A DNA stretch of 64,000 bases from Thauera sp. (GTDB taxonomy: Bacteria > Pseudomonadota > Gammaproteobacteria > Burkholderiales > Rhodocyclaceae), in NCBI GenBank assembly GCA_017302295.1, contig JAFLDS010000011.1, forward strand, positions 1 through 64,000, written 5' to 3'. This document shows positions 26,854 through 35,158 of the stretch, piece by piece. How positions within the stretch are numbered: the stretch's first letter is position 1; each line of letters begins with the position of its first letter. A model generated the notes under the pieces. The model saw only the letters and a list, made by a program, of their open reading frames with translations. It made no database searches and was not told where the DNA came from. Both the position numbers and the translations under genes were made by a program.

Positions 26854-28074
26854 ATGGATGCCCGTCTCCGCCCCCCCATGTCGTCTCCACTCGTCATCCT
26901 CATCCTGTCGCTGTTGCTCGGCTTGCAGCCGATCACCACCGATCTCTACCTGCCCGCGCTGCCGGCGCTGACCAGCGCCTTCGGCGTCGTACCGGCGCAG
27001 GCCCAGTTCACGCTGACTGCCTTGCTGCTTGCCTTCGGCCTGTCACAGCTGGTGTGGGGGCCGGTGTCGGATCGCGTCGGGAGGCGCAAGGTGTTGCTGG
27101 TCGGATTGGCGGGCTACACGATCGCGGCGGTCGGCAGCGCGCTGGCATCCTCGATCGAGGCGCTGGTGCTGTGGCGCGCGGTGCAGGGCGCCTGCATGGG
27201 CGCCGGCACGGTGTGTGCGCGCGCGATCGTGCGTGACCTCTACGCGCCGGAAGCCGGAGCGCGAGCGATGAGCAAGGGGCTGTCGGGGCTGGGGGTGCTG
27301 GCCTGCCTCAGTCCTCCGCTGGGCGGCCTGATCGCCGAGCTGTTGGGCTGGCGTGCGACCCTGATGTCGCTGATCCTGTTCGGTGGTCTCGCCCTGTTCG
27401 TCGTCGCGCGCTATTTCAAGGAAACGCTGCACGAGCGCCACGCGGAGGCGCTGCGGCCGGCGGTGCTGGCGGGCACGGCGAGGCAGATCCTCGCCAATGG
27501 CACCTTCTGGGCATTCGCGCTGCTATGCACCGCATCGTTCGGCGGCCTTTTCTGCTTCCTGGCCTCGTCCTCGTTCATCTTCATGAAACTTTTCGGCTTT
27601 TCCGCCACCGCCTACGGCATGGTGCTGCTGTCGCTGTCTGCGTTCTACATCATCGGCACCTGGCTGTGCCGGCGCATGCTGGTGCGCATCGGCGTGCGGG
27701 GGGCGGTGCGCATCGGCGGGCTGCTGTCGCTGTGCGGGGGCGGGCTGATGGCCGCGCTGCTGCTCGCCGGGGTCAGCAACGCCTGGGCGGTGATGGTGCC
27801 GGCGTGGATCTACATGCTCGGTCATGGCGTGCATCAGCCCTGTGGCCAGAGCGGTTCGATCAGCCCCTTCCCCAAGGCCGCCGGGGCCGCCTCGGCGCTC
27901 GCCGGTTTCCTGATGATGGTGGGGGCCTTCGCGTCGGGAAGCTGGGTGGGGGCCAACATGGATGGCAGCGCGGCGCCGCTGATCAAGGGCATGACGTTCT
28001 GGAGCGTGTCGGTGGCGCTGGTGGCGTGGATCCTGGTGCAGCGCTTCGGCCCGCGGCCGCAGCAGGGCGTCTGA
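26854..28074 (+). CDS. Bcr/CflA-type multidrug MFS transporter
   Basis: About 406 residues with twelve predicted helices. It has the DHA1-type opening LLGLQPITTDLYLPALPAL, the motif-A loop GPVSDRVGRRKVLL and the drug/H+ antiporter motif LGGLIAELLGWRATL. The Bcr/CflA subgroup exports bicyclomycin, chloramphenicol, sulfonamides and cysteine. Starts at 26854 or 26878 are possible; 26854 has ggggcc upstream, and the longer frame is not typical. It is transcribed alone ahead of the membrane-anchored unknown 30 bases downstream. Confidence 0.85.
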   Translation: MDARLRPPMSSPLVILILSLLLGLQPITTDLYLPALPALTSAFGVVPAQAQFTLTALLLAFGLSQLVWGPVSDRVGRRKVLLVGLAGYTIAAVGSALASSIEALVLWRAVQGACMGAGTVCARAIVRDLYAPEAGARAMSKGLSGLGVLACLSPPLGGLIAELLGWRATLMSLILFGGLALFVVARYFKETLHERHAEALRPAVLAGTARQILANGTFWAFALLCTASFGGLFCFLASSSFIFMKLFGFSATAYGMVLLSLSAFYIIGTWLCRRMLVRIGVRGAVRIGGLLSLCGGGLMAALLLAGVSNAWAVMVPAWIYMLGHGVHQPCGQSGSISPFPKAAGAASALAGFLMMVGAFASGSWVGANMDGSAAPLIKGMTFWSVSVALVAWILVQRFGPRPQQGV

Positions 28075-28104
28075 GCCACAGCGCGGGATGTCGGGAACGC
28101 GTCG

Positions 28105-29397
28105 ATGAAGCGCCTGCTGCTCATGTTGCTGCTGGGCGCCGTCGGCCTTCTTGCGCTGGTGGCGGGGCTTGCGCTGACCGCCTTCGACGCCCAGCCTGCA
28201 CTGCAGCGCAGCGCCGAGCTGACGCCTCAGCATGTCGAGCGGGCGCTGCGCATTCTCGCCCGGCACGATCCGCGCAAGATCCGCGGCGGCGCGCTGAGAA
28301 CCGTCGACATCGCCGCGGCGGATGCGGACCTCGCGGCGAACTATCTGGCCAGCCACTACGCCGGCGGCAGCGCACGTGCCGAATTCGCGCCGCGCCGCCT
28401 GACGCTCGTCGCCAGTCTGCCCTTGTCCCAAGCGCCTTTCCCGCTCGCATCATTGCGGCGCTTCGCGAACGTCCGCGCGGTGTTTCGCGAAGCAGGCGCA
28501 GTGCCTGAACTCGACTCCCTCACCCTGGGTCGGCTGCCGGTGCCGGCGTGGGCTGCAGAAAGCCTCGTCGAGCGTATGCTGACGGGCCTCAATCGTGACG
28601 AGCAATTGCGGCTCGCTGCCGCGATGCTGCGCGAAGTGAAGTTCACCGACCGCGGTCTGCAACTGCGTTACGAATGGCGCGCCGACCTGCCCGATCAGCT
28701 GCGCCGTGTGGTGCTGACGCAGGATGAACTCGCGCGCATCCGCGCGTATCACGATCGCCTTGCCGCGCTGGTGGCCGACAGGTCGCTGCCGCGCACGGTA
28801 GCGCTGCCGCGCCTGCTGGTGCCGCTGGTGCAACTGGCGGCCGAGCGCACTTCGCAAGGCGGAGCCGCGACCCAGGACGAGAACCGCGCACTGATCGCCG
28901 TGCTCGCCCTCTACCTCACCGGGCAGCATCCTGCCGCGGTCGCCGCCGATGCGGCGGGCTGGCCGCGCGCCGTCGGTCGTGCCGTGACCCTGGGCGGGCG
29001 GAACGACCTGGCGCAGCATTTCGCGGTGTCGGCGGCGCTGGCGGCCTATGCGGGCAGCCCGCTGGCCGACGCGATCGGGCTCTACAAGGAGCTGAAGGAT
29101 GCGCGCGGCGGCAGCGGCTTCAGCTTCAACGATCTGGCCGCCGACCGGGCCGGCACCGTGTTCGGCGAGCTTGCGATCCGCGCGGATGCGGCCGCGGCGT
29201 TGCAGCGCCTGGTCGGGGCGGGCATAGACGAACGCGACATCATGCCCGATGTGGCCGACCTGCCCGAGTTCATGCCAGCGGCCGAATTCGAACGCCGTTT
29301 CGGCGGCATCGATGGCGCCGGCTACCGTGCCATGATGCGCGACATCGAGCGGCGGGTAGGGGCGTGCGGGCTTTACCGCCGCCTCGGCGGCACTTGA
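28105..29397 (+). CDS. Membrane-anchored protein of unknown function
   Basis: A 430-residue protein with one N-terminal hydrophobic helix (LLLMLLLGAVGLLALVAGLALTAF) and a large, probably periplasmic body rich in Ala and Arg. It contains repeated helical segments but no catalytic motif I recognise. It begins 30 bases after the MFS gene and may be co-transcribed. The conserved-looking C-terminal part FSFNDLAADRAGTVFGELA suggests a defined family (helical, possibly cell-envelope related), but I cannot name it. Confidence 0.7.
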   Translation: MKRLLLMLLLGAVGLLALVAGLALTAFDAQPALQRSAELTPQHVERALRILARHDPRKIRGGALRTVDIAAADADLAANYLASHYAGGSARAEFAPRRLTLVASLPLSQAPFPLASLRRFANVRAVFREAGAVPELDSLTLGRLPVPAWAAESLVERMLTGLNRDEQLRLAAAMLREVKFTDRGLQLRYEWRADLPDQLRRVVLTQDELARIRAYHDRLAALVADRSLPRTVALPRLLVPLVQLAAERTSQGGAATQDENRALIAVLALYLTGQHPAAVAADAAGWPRAVGRAVTLGGRNDLAQHFAVSAALAAYAGSPLADAIGLYKELKDARGGSGFSFNDLAADRAGTVFGELAIRADAAAALQRLVGAGIDERDIMPDVADLPEFMPAAEFERRFGGIDGAGYRAMMRDIERRVGACGLYRRLGGT

Positions 29398-29475
29398 ATC
29401 TGCACCCCGGCGCACGGTGAGCGCTGCGCGCCGCTTCCGCGCTGAACGGGCGGCGGGTTATCCTTGCAAAGTAAA

Positions 29476-29485
29476 GTGATTTCAC
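29476..29485. promoter_or_regulatory. Small inverted repeat upstream of the MarR gene
   Basis: GTGA-TT-TCAC lies in an A/T-richer patch 94 bases ahead of the MarR start. MarR proteins usually bind short palindromes in their own promoters, but the 4-bp arms are short. Confidence 0.25.
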
Positions 29486-29578
29486 AAAGTCGGCTTGCGC
29501 GCCCGAGCCGGACGCAGCGCCCTCCGAGGCGCCGTCCGGTCTCCGCGCATCCGGTCGTGCAACGAACCTGCGACCATC

Positions 29579-30049
29579 ATGTCCTCCAAGAAAACCAATC
29601 GTTTCCTGCCAGATAGCGAAGCCTTCCGTTACGAGGATTTCCCCTTCTACTGGCTCGCCCGCGTCCACGGCATCTACGCGCTTGAAATGGAGCGGGTCCT
29701 GAAGAAGCTGGGCACCGATATCCCCACCCGGCGGGTCCTGATGATGCTGCGCCTGCACGGCACGGTCAGCGTGTCCGAACTCTCCACCCACGCCATCATC
29801 AAGCTGTCCACACTGACCCGCATCATCCAGCGCATGCGCGACGAGGGGCTGGTCGAGACGCGCACCAATGCCGAGGACGCGCGCATCACCGACGTGATCA
29901 TGACGCCCAAGGGCGAGGAGCTGGGCGACCGCATCCAGCAGGCGACGAAGAAGATCTTCGTGAAGGGTTACCAGGGCCTCACCGAGGCTCAGCTCATCAA
30001 ATTCACCGAAACCCTGCAGGTGATCTTCCACAACTTCGCCGACGACTGA
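29579..30049 (+). CDS. MarR-family transcriptional regulator
   Basis: A 156-residue winged-helix regulator. The helix-turn-helix covers TVSVSELSTHAIIKLSTLTRIIQRM, with the wing at TRTNAEDARITDVIMTPKGEELG. MarR proteins of this kind sense phenolic ligands. The neighbouring convergent gene encodes a flavin aromatic hydroxylase, so control of aromatic metabolism is likely. The frame upstream of the ATG at 29579 has no homology. A shared hairpin separates it from the hydroxylase gene. Confidence 0.88.
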   Translation: MSSKKTNRFLPDSEAFRYEDFPFYWLARVHGIYALEMERVLKKLGTDIPTRRVLMMLRLHGTVSVSELSTHAIIKLSTLTRIIQRMRDEGLVETRTNAEDARITDVIMTPKGEELGDRIQQATKKIFVKGYQGLTEAQLIKFTETLQVIFHNFADD

Positions 30050-30073
30050 CGCGGCGAAGGCTCCAAGCAAGAA

Positions 30074-30103
30074 GGGGCGAGGCGGCCATGACCACCTCGC
30101 CCC
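30074..30103. terminator. Hairpin between convergent MarR and hydroxylase genes
   Basis: Stem ggggcgagg/cctcgcccc with a 12-base loop, placed between the convergent stops at 30049 and 30131. It lacks a clear T run. Confidence 0.55.
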
Positions 30104-30130
30104 GCTTCGTGTTGCCGCCGGTTGCCGCGC

Positions 30131-31888
30131 TCAGGTGCTGCGGTCGAGCACCGCATCGATCGCCGCCGAGAGCTGCCGCAGCGCGTCGGCGTCGTCCCAC
30201 ACCGCTTCGGACTGGCGCCAGGCGATGTAGCCGTCCGGGCGCACCAGCAGCGCGCCGGCCTCTTCGATCTCGCGCACCCGCTGCCAGTTGCAGTAGGGGT
30301 CGGCGCTGCCGCGTTCGCCGGTGACCACGGTGCGCAGGAAGGGCAGATTCAGCGCCTGCGCGGCGCGCACCCAGGCCTGGCCGGCGATGCCGGTGACGAG
30401 CGAGAACTTGCCCTTGCCGGTGACGTCCAGCGTCGACACGCGCACGCCGCGCTCATTCACCAGCCAGGCGTGCGGGATCTTCGCGCCGGGGCGGGTGGTG
30501 GCCTGAAGGTAGACCTGGCGGTCGCGCTTCCACACTTCCTCGCCGGCGGCGGGGTCGGGGATCACCGCGCTGGATTCGTAGCGCTGGTTGAGCTCCACGC
30601 CCTGGGCGTTGAACTCGGTGTTCTTCAGTTCCAGCGCTTCCTGCAGCGCCTGACGGGTCTTCACGCCTTCGGGCGTGGGTGCGCGCAGCCGGGCGAGGCC
30701 GGCGGCTACTGGATTCTCGCCGCCTTCGGCGCGGAAGCAGGCGTTGAGCGGCGCGTAGTCCATGCGCGACTGGTTGGCGCGGGCGACGATCTGCTTGCCT
30801 ACCGGCACGCGCTCGGCGCTGTAGGTTTCCAGCAGGCCCGGGCCGGCATAGCCCTTGACCACGTAGGCCAGCTTCCACGCGAGGTTGAAGGCGTCCTGCA
30901 TGCAGGTGTTGGAGCCCAGGCCGCTGGAGGGCGGGTGGCGGTGCACCGCGTCGCCGCCGCAGAACACGCGGCCTTTGGAATACGTGGTGGCGTGCTGTTG
31001 GTTCACATACCAAGTGGAGCTGCGCACGATCTCGACCTGCAGATCGGGGTCGCCGACCAGGGTGCGGATCTTGCCGAGCACTGTTTCGTCGGACAGATCC
31101 GGCTCGCCGTCGGCCATGTTGAAGCCCCAGCCAGCGATCCATTCGTCCCACGGCCGCACCGCGCGCAAGAGGCCCATGCCGATCTCGCCGAAGCCGGCGG
31201 CCGGCGTGACGATCCAGTGCAGGATGCTGGGGCGGTGGGCAACGTAGCGGCTGAGGTCGGCCTTGAAGATCACGTAGGCGGTGCCGGCGCGCGCCATCAC
31301 GCCGTCGAGCTGCAGGCCGATCTCCTCGACGATCTTCGAGCGCGCGCCGTCGGCGCCGACCAGGAAACGCGCGCGCATCGAGTATTCACGGCCGGACAGG
31401 CGGTCCTTCAGCTGCACGGTGACGCCGTCGGCGTCCTGCTCGTGGCCGAGGTATTCGGTGTTGAAGGCGAGGGTGGTGCCGCGCTCGGCGGCGTTCTTCA
31501 GCAGCAGCGGCTCCATCTGCGGCTGGATGATGTCGAGCAGCGGGCATGGGCTGCCCTGCACGTAGTCGCCGTGGCGCTCGTCGCCGGTGCCCCAGGTGCG
31601 CAGCCGTGCGATCTCCTCGCCGGCCAGGCTGGTGGTGAACAGCGTGTCGCCCATCTGGTCCCAGCCAGTGGCGTAGCGCCGTACGTCGTCCTCGATGCCG
31701 AGGTCGCGCAGTACTTCCATCGCGCGCTGGTTGGTGATGTGGGCGCGCGGCGTGTCGGCCAGCCAGTTCCACTTCGACACCATGTGCACCCGCACGCCGT
31801 AGGTGGCGAGCGCGAGCGCGGTCGTGCTGCCGGTGGGACCGGAGCCCACCACCAGCACGTCGGTGTCGAATTGCGTCGTTGCGGTCAT
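30131..31888 (-). CDS. FAD-dependent aromatic hydroxylase, TfdB/phenol 2-monooxygenase type
   Basis: A 585-residue class A flavoprotein monooxygenase. The FAD/NADPH motifs are GSGPTGSTTALALATYG (GxGxxG), the DG motif VGADGARSKI and the GD motif FCGGDAVHRHPPSSGLG. Size and sequence are closest to 2,4-dichlorophenol 6-monooxygenases and related phenol hydroxylases, which form catechols using NADPH and oxygen. ATG 31888 follows ggagc; a slightly longer start at 31906 would place the ATG upstream of that site. It lies 21 bases after a periplasmic binding-protein gene, so uptake and hydroxylation are coupled in one operon. Confidence 0.9.
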   Translation of the reverse strand: MTATTQFDTDVLVVGSGPTGSTTALALATYGVRVHMVSKWNWLADTPRAHITNQRAMEVLRDLGIEDDVRRYATGWDQMGDTLFTTSLAGEEIARLRTWGTGDERHGDYVQGSPCPLLDIIQPQMEPLLLKNAAERGTTLAFNTEYLGHEQDADGVTVQLKDRLSGREYSMRARFLVGADGARSKIVEEIGLQLDGVMARAGTAYVIFKADLSRYVAHRPSILHWIVTPAAGFGEIGMGLLRAVRPWDEWIAGWGFNMADGEPDLSDETVLGKIRTLVGDPDLQVEIVRSSTWYVNQQHATTYSKGRVFCGGDAVHRHPPSSGLGSNTCMQDAFNLAWKLAYVVKGYAGPGLLETYSAERVPVGKQIVARANQSRMDYAPLNACFRAEGGENPVAAGLARLRAPTPEGVKTRQALQEALELKNTEFNAQGVELNQRYESSAVIPDPAAGEEVWKRDRQVYLQATTRPGAKIPHAWLVNERGVRVSTLDVTGKGKFSLVTGIAGQAWVRAAQALNLPFLRTVVTGERGSADPYCNWQRVREIEEAGALLVRPDGYIAWRQSEAVWDDADALRQLSAAIDAVLDRST

Positions 31889-31909
31889 TGCGTCAGCTCC
31901 GGCCATCGC

Positions 31910-33049
31910 TTACTTCACCAGCTTCCAGGTGCCGTTGGCGACCTCGATCAGCACCGGGCTGGCCGGGTCGTAGCCGCCGTGGTTGGTGGGCGACATGGTG
32001 TAGGTGCCGTTGGCGCCGACGAGCTTCGTCGTTTTCTCCAGCGCGTCACGCACCGCCTCGCGGAACTCCGGCGTGCCCGGCTTGGCACTCTTCAGCGCCT
32101 GGGTGAAGGCGCCTTCGAGCAGCAGCCAGCCGTCCCACGACGCGCCGGCGAAAGTCGAGCGCGAACCGGGGCCGTTCTTCGCTTCCACCGCCTGCACCAG
32201 GCCGAGGCCGACCTTCTTGTTCGGATGGTTGTCGGGCAGCTGCTCGGCCACCAGCACCGGCGCCACTGGCAGGCGCGTGCCTTCGACCGCCTTGCCGCCG
32301 ACGCGCAGGAAGTCCTTGTTGGCCACTGCGTGCGACTGGTACATCGGCCCGGTGTAGCCGCGCTCGCGCAGCGTGGTGGCGGGCAGCGCCGCCGGGGTGC
32401 CGGTGCCGCCGACGAAGACCGCGTCGGGCTTGGCCGCGAGCAGCTTGAGCGCCTGGCCGGTGACCGAGGTGTCGACGCGGGCGTAGCGCTCCGTCGCGAT
32501 GATCTGGATGCCGGCGGCCTCGGTGGTCTTGGTCAGTGCCTTCAGCAGCAGCTCACCCCAGGAGTCGGCGAAGCCGATGAAGCCCACCGTCTTGATACCC
32601 TTTTCCTTCATGTCGGCGACCGCGCGGCCGACCATGATTTCGGCGGTGGGCTCGACGCGGAACACCCATTTCTGCTTCTCGGGGGCGACTTCGATCGGCG
32701 CCTGCGACAGCAGCACGACCTTTTCCTCGTTGGCAACGTCGGCCATGGCCATGCCCGAGGTGATCAGGTTGGGCCCGAAGATGACGTCCACCTTGTGCTC
32801 GCCGGCCAGCTTGCGTCCGTTCTTCACCGCATTGGTCGGGTCGGTGGCGTCGTCGAGCACGATGTAGTTGATCTTTTCGCCGCCGATGCTCTGCGGCATC
32901 AGGTCGACGGCCTTCTTCGTCTCCAGGCCGAGCGAGGCGGCCGGGCCTGTGAGCGAGAACACCACGCCGACGTTGATGTCGGCCAGCGCGGGGGCCGCGG
33001 CCAGGGCCAGGGTGAGGGCGGTGACGGAAGCTTTCGGGCGGAACTGCAT
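31910..33049 (-). CDS. ABC transporter substrate-binding protein (LIV/aromatic type)
   Basis: A 379-residue periplasmic protein with signal peptide (SVTALTLALAAAPALADI) and a Peripla_BP_6 domain. The start of the mature protein, INVGVVFSLTGPAASLG, is typical of branched-chain amino acid and aromatic acid/urea binders. No permease or ATPase genes accompany it, so it must either work with components elsewhere or be an orphan. Co-operonic placement with a flavin hydroxylase suggests an aromatic ligand. It is divergent from a GntR gene with a palindromic operator in between. Confidence 0.9.
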   Translation of the reverse strand: MQFRPKASVTALTLALAAAPALADINVGVVFSLTGPAASLGLETKKAVDLMPQSIGGEKINYIVLDDATDPTNAVKNGRKLAGEHKVDVIFGPNLITSGMAMADVANEEKVVLLSQAPIEVAPEKQKWVFRVEPTAEIMVGRAVADMKEKGIKTVGFIGFADSWGELLLKALTKTTEAAGIQIIATERYARVDTSVTGQALKLLAAKPDAVFVGGTGTPAALPATTLRERGYTGPMYQSHAVANKDFLRVGGKAVEGTRLPVAPVLVAEQLPDNHPNKKVGLGLVQAVEAKNGPGSRSTFAGASWDGWLLLEGAFTQALKSAKPGTPEFREAVRDALEKTTKLVGANGTYTMSPTNHGGYDPASPVLIEVANGTWKLVK

Positions 33050-33083
33050 GGTTTGTCTCCTCGTTATTAGGGTGTGCGATGCG

Positions 33084-33103
33084 CTTGCATGCTAGCATGC
33101 AAG
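33084..33103. promoter_or_regulatory. Perfect 20-bp palindrome, probable GntR operator
   Basis: CTTGCATGCTAGCATGCAAG is fully self-complementary. It lies 35 bases upstream of the binding-protein start and 66 before the GntR start. GntR/FadR proteins bind palindromes of this type, so it probably controls both directions. Confidence 0.75.
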
Positions 33104-33168
33104 TAATGGAGTGCAACAGGCCCGTGCCGTGAATTTGTGCCGGGTGCGATCACGGATCATTCGAACCC

Positions 33169-33834
33169 ATGGAAACACCGCACAAGAAAGCCCTGATCTA
33201 CCAGGAGATCCTGCAGCGCCTGCTGGCCGGGCGTTACCGCTTCGGCGAGCGCATCCCGGTGAAGGAGATCGGCGAGGAAACCGGCGTCAGCCGCCAGCCC
33301 ATCATGACCGCGCTCAACAGCCTGCAGGAGCGCGGTTTCGTGCGCATCACCGCGCAGGTGGGCTGCGAGGTGATCTCGCCGTCACCGGACGAGGTGGAGG
33401 ATTTCTACCGCATGTTCGCGGCGGTGGAGGGCGTCATCGCCGGACTGGCGGCGACCCGGGCGAGTGCCGACGAGGTGGTGCGCCTGCGCGAGATCAACGC
33501 GCAGCTCGATCACCTGTCGCCGGACACCGCGAGCGCGGGCGAATATCGCCGCATCAACGTCGAGTTCCATCGCCAACTGCACCAGATGGCGCATTCGCCG
33601 CTCGTCAGTGCGCGCCAGCTCGCCAATTTCGAGATGTCGGACTTCTTCATCGTGCAGACCTGCGGCTTCGACGCGCACCTGCCGCGCGTGGCGGCCGAGC
33701 ACCAGGACGTGATCGACGCCATCGCCTCGGGTGAGGTGCGTCGCGCCGATGCCGCCGCGCAGGCACACCTGCTCAGCGTGTCGGCGACGGTCGTGGGGTG
33801 GCTGCGCCGGCAGGCGGGGCGGTCGCTGCGATAG
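33169..33834 (+). CDS. GntR-family regulator with FCD domain
   Basis: A 221-residue protein. The winged helix-turn-helix spans residues 8-70 (YRFGERIPVKEIGEETGVSRQPIMTALNSLQERGFV), followed by an all-helical FCD ligand domain with the metal-binding type pattern (EFHRQLHQMAHSP, EHQDVIDAI, AHLLSV). The family represses transport and catabolic operons until an acid ligand binds. It is divergent from the binding-protein/flavin hydroxylase operon, which is its likely target. Confidence 0.9.
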   Translation: METPHKKALIYQEILQRLLAGRYRFGERIPVKEIGEETGVSRQPIMTALNSLQERGFVRITAQVGCEVISPSPDEVEDFYRMFAAVEGVIAGLAATRASADEVVRLREINAQLDHLSPDTASAGEYRRINVEFHRQLHQMAHSPLVSARQLANFEMSDFFIVQTCGFDAHLPRVAAEHQDVIDAIASGEVRRADAAAQAHLLSVSATVVGWLRRQAGRSLR

Positions 33835-33869
33835 GTGTCGGGATCGCGGCCTGGTCTGGTCCCACATTT

Positions 33870-33935
33870 CGTGTAGGAGCGGGCTTGACCGCGACCCGTG
33901 CCACGCCCGGTCGCGGTCAAGCCCGCTCCTACACG
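33870..33935. repeat. REP-like long hairpin (27-bp perfect arms)
   Basis: Arms 33870-33896 and 33909-33935 are perfectly complementary around a 12-base loop. The sequence resembles the dispersed tgtaggagcgggcttgaccg type of extragenic palindrome seen in gamma- and betaproteobacteria. It lies between convergent genes, and the stop codon of the downstream minus-strand gene lies inside it. Confidence 0.85.
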
Positions 33936-34372
33936 ATGCTGTCGGGATTCCCTTGCACCGCCGAGAAGCCGAGATACGCCGCCTCGAAGCCTGTCTTGCC
34001 GTAGCGCAGGAAGTGCTCGAAATCCCAGTCGCCGGTGGCCAGCCGGCCTGCGTATTGCGGCTTGAAGACGTAGGTCCAGGCCGTCAGGCTGCGGCTGTCG
34101 GAAAGCGCCACCGTCACCGCTTCGCGCGTGTATTCCTCGCCCTCGAACGCATCCAGCCGTGGCCAGGCCGACGCCGGCAGGTCGAGGTAGAGCACGCCGG
34201 CCACGGTGCTGCCGGCGGCGGGCACCATGCCGGGATAGTGCTGGCCGATCACCGGATGGCGGCGATGGCCGATGAGCGTCGCGGGCTCGTGCCGATTGCA
34301 CGCCGTGCCGCACACCGCGGACATGATGTCCTCGCACATCAGCGAACCGTAGGTGAAGCAGTGCGCAGTCAT
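33929..34372 (-). CDS. Gamma-glutamylcyclotransferase (AIG2-like) family protein
   Basis: A 147-residue protein of the GGACT/AIG2 fold. It has the N-terminal YGSLM substrate loop and the catalytic Glu in DAFEGEEYTRE. The enzymes release pyroglutamate from gamma-glutamyl amines or peptides. ATGA overlap with the HAD gene shows translational coupling. The last codons and stop lie in the right arm of the REP-like hairpin, so the present C-terminus may have been altered by the repeat. Confidence 0.85.
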   Translation of the reverse strand: MTAHCFTYGSLMCEDIMSAVCGTACNRHEPATLIGHRRHPVIGQHYPGMVPAAGSTVAGVLYLDLPASAWPRLDAFEGEEYTREAVTVALSDSRSLTAWTYVFKPQYAGRLATGDWDFEHFLRYGKTGFEAAYLGFSAVQGNPDSIV

Positions 34373-35034
34373 GAGGCCGGATCGTCGAGGATCGCCACTG
34401 CCAGCGCCGCCGGGCTGGCGAGCGCGCGCCAGTGCGGCGCCATCTCGGCCGGGCTCAGGCTGCCATAGCCCCAGGTGGCGGCGAGGAAGGGCAGGCGGTT
34501 GGCGTCGGCCGATTCGCCGTCCTCGCTGCGGTCGCCCACATAGACCGCGTCGTCGGCCGGGATGCCGCGATCGGCGATCAGGCGCGCGATCATCGCCGCC
34601 TTGTCGGGCAGCCGTGGCTGGAACAGGTCGAGCGCATAGACCGCGTCGAAGTGGCTGGTCCAGCCGAGGTGGTCGAGGATCAGCCGCGTCGGATGCAGCC
34701 GCTTGTTGGTGGCGATGGCCAGCCGGCAGCCGGCCGCCGACAGCCGCGCGAGCATGTCGCCTACGCCGTCATAGGCTGCGGTCTGGCGATAGCCGGTGGT
34801 GTCGTAGCTGGCCTTGAAGTGGGCAGCGAGTTCGCCGATCAAGGCCGCATCGGTGCTGCCCGTCAGCATTTCCAAGGTTTCGAGCAGCGGCGGGCCGACG
34901 ATGCCCGCGTCGATGGGTATGACGGGCGTACGGCCGGCGACCGCGAAAGCTTCGCGGTAGCTGGCGAGGATGGCCGGGGCGGAGTCGATCAGGGTGCCGT
35001 CGAGGTCGAACAGCACGTGCCGGTAGCGGGACAT
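34369..35034 (-). CDS. HAD-family phosphatase (phosphoglycolate phosphatase-like)
   Basis: A 221-residue HAD hydrolase. Motif I is DLDGTLIDS, motif II is the Thr in IATNK, the Lys is in RLPDKAAMI, and motif IV is GDRSEDGESADAN. The cap domain is of the Gph/PPase class. No specific substrate can be assigned. ATG 35034 (MSRYRHVLFDLDG) is the typical start. Its stop overlaps the cyclotransferase start by 4 bases. Confidence 0.88.
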   Translation of the reverse strand: MSRYRHVLFDLDGTLIDSAPAILASYREAFAVAGRTPVIPIDAGIVGPPLLETLEMLTGSTDAALIGELAAHFKASYDTTGYRQTAAYDGVGDMLARLSAAGCRLAIATNKRLHPTRLILDHLGWTSHFDAVYALDLFQPRLPDKAAMIARLIADRGIPADDAVYVGDRSEDGESADANRLPFLAATWGYGSLSPAEMAPHWRALASPAALAVAILDDPAS

Positions 35035-35158
35035 GGGCAGGGCAGCGAGTGGCAAAGCGTCATTTTAGGCGCCAGGCGCCGGCTCAGGCGCCTTTCCACC
35101 GCCGTCCGCCAACGCGTCGCCGGGCGCCCCCGGCTCACTACCGCCCACCTTGTGCAAC

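Noticed and set aside
30122-33070. A 982-residue plus-strand frame across 30.1-33.1 kb
   Set aside because: It runs antisense to the flavin hydroxylase and binding-protein genes, which carry clear motifs; the frame is a GC-skew artefact.
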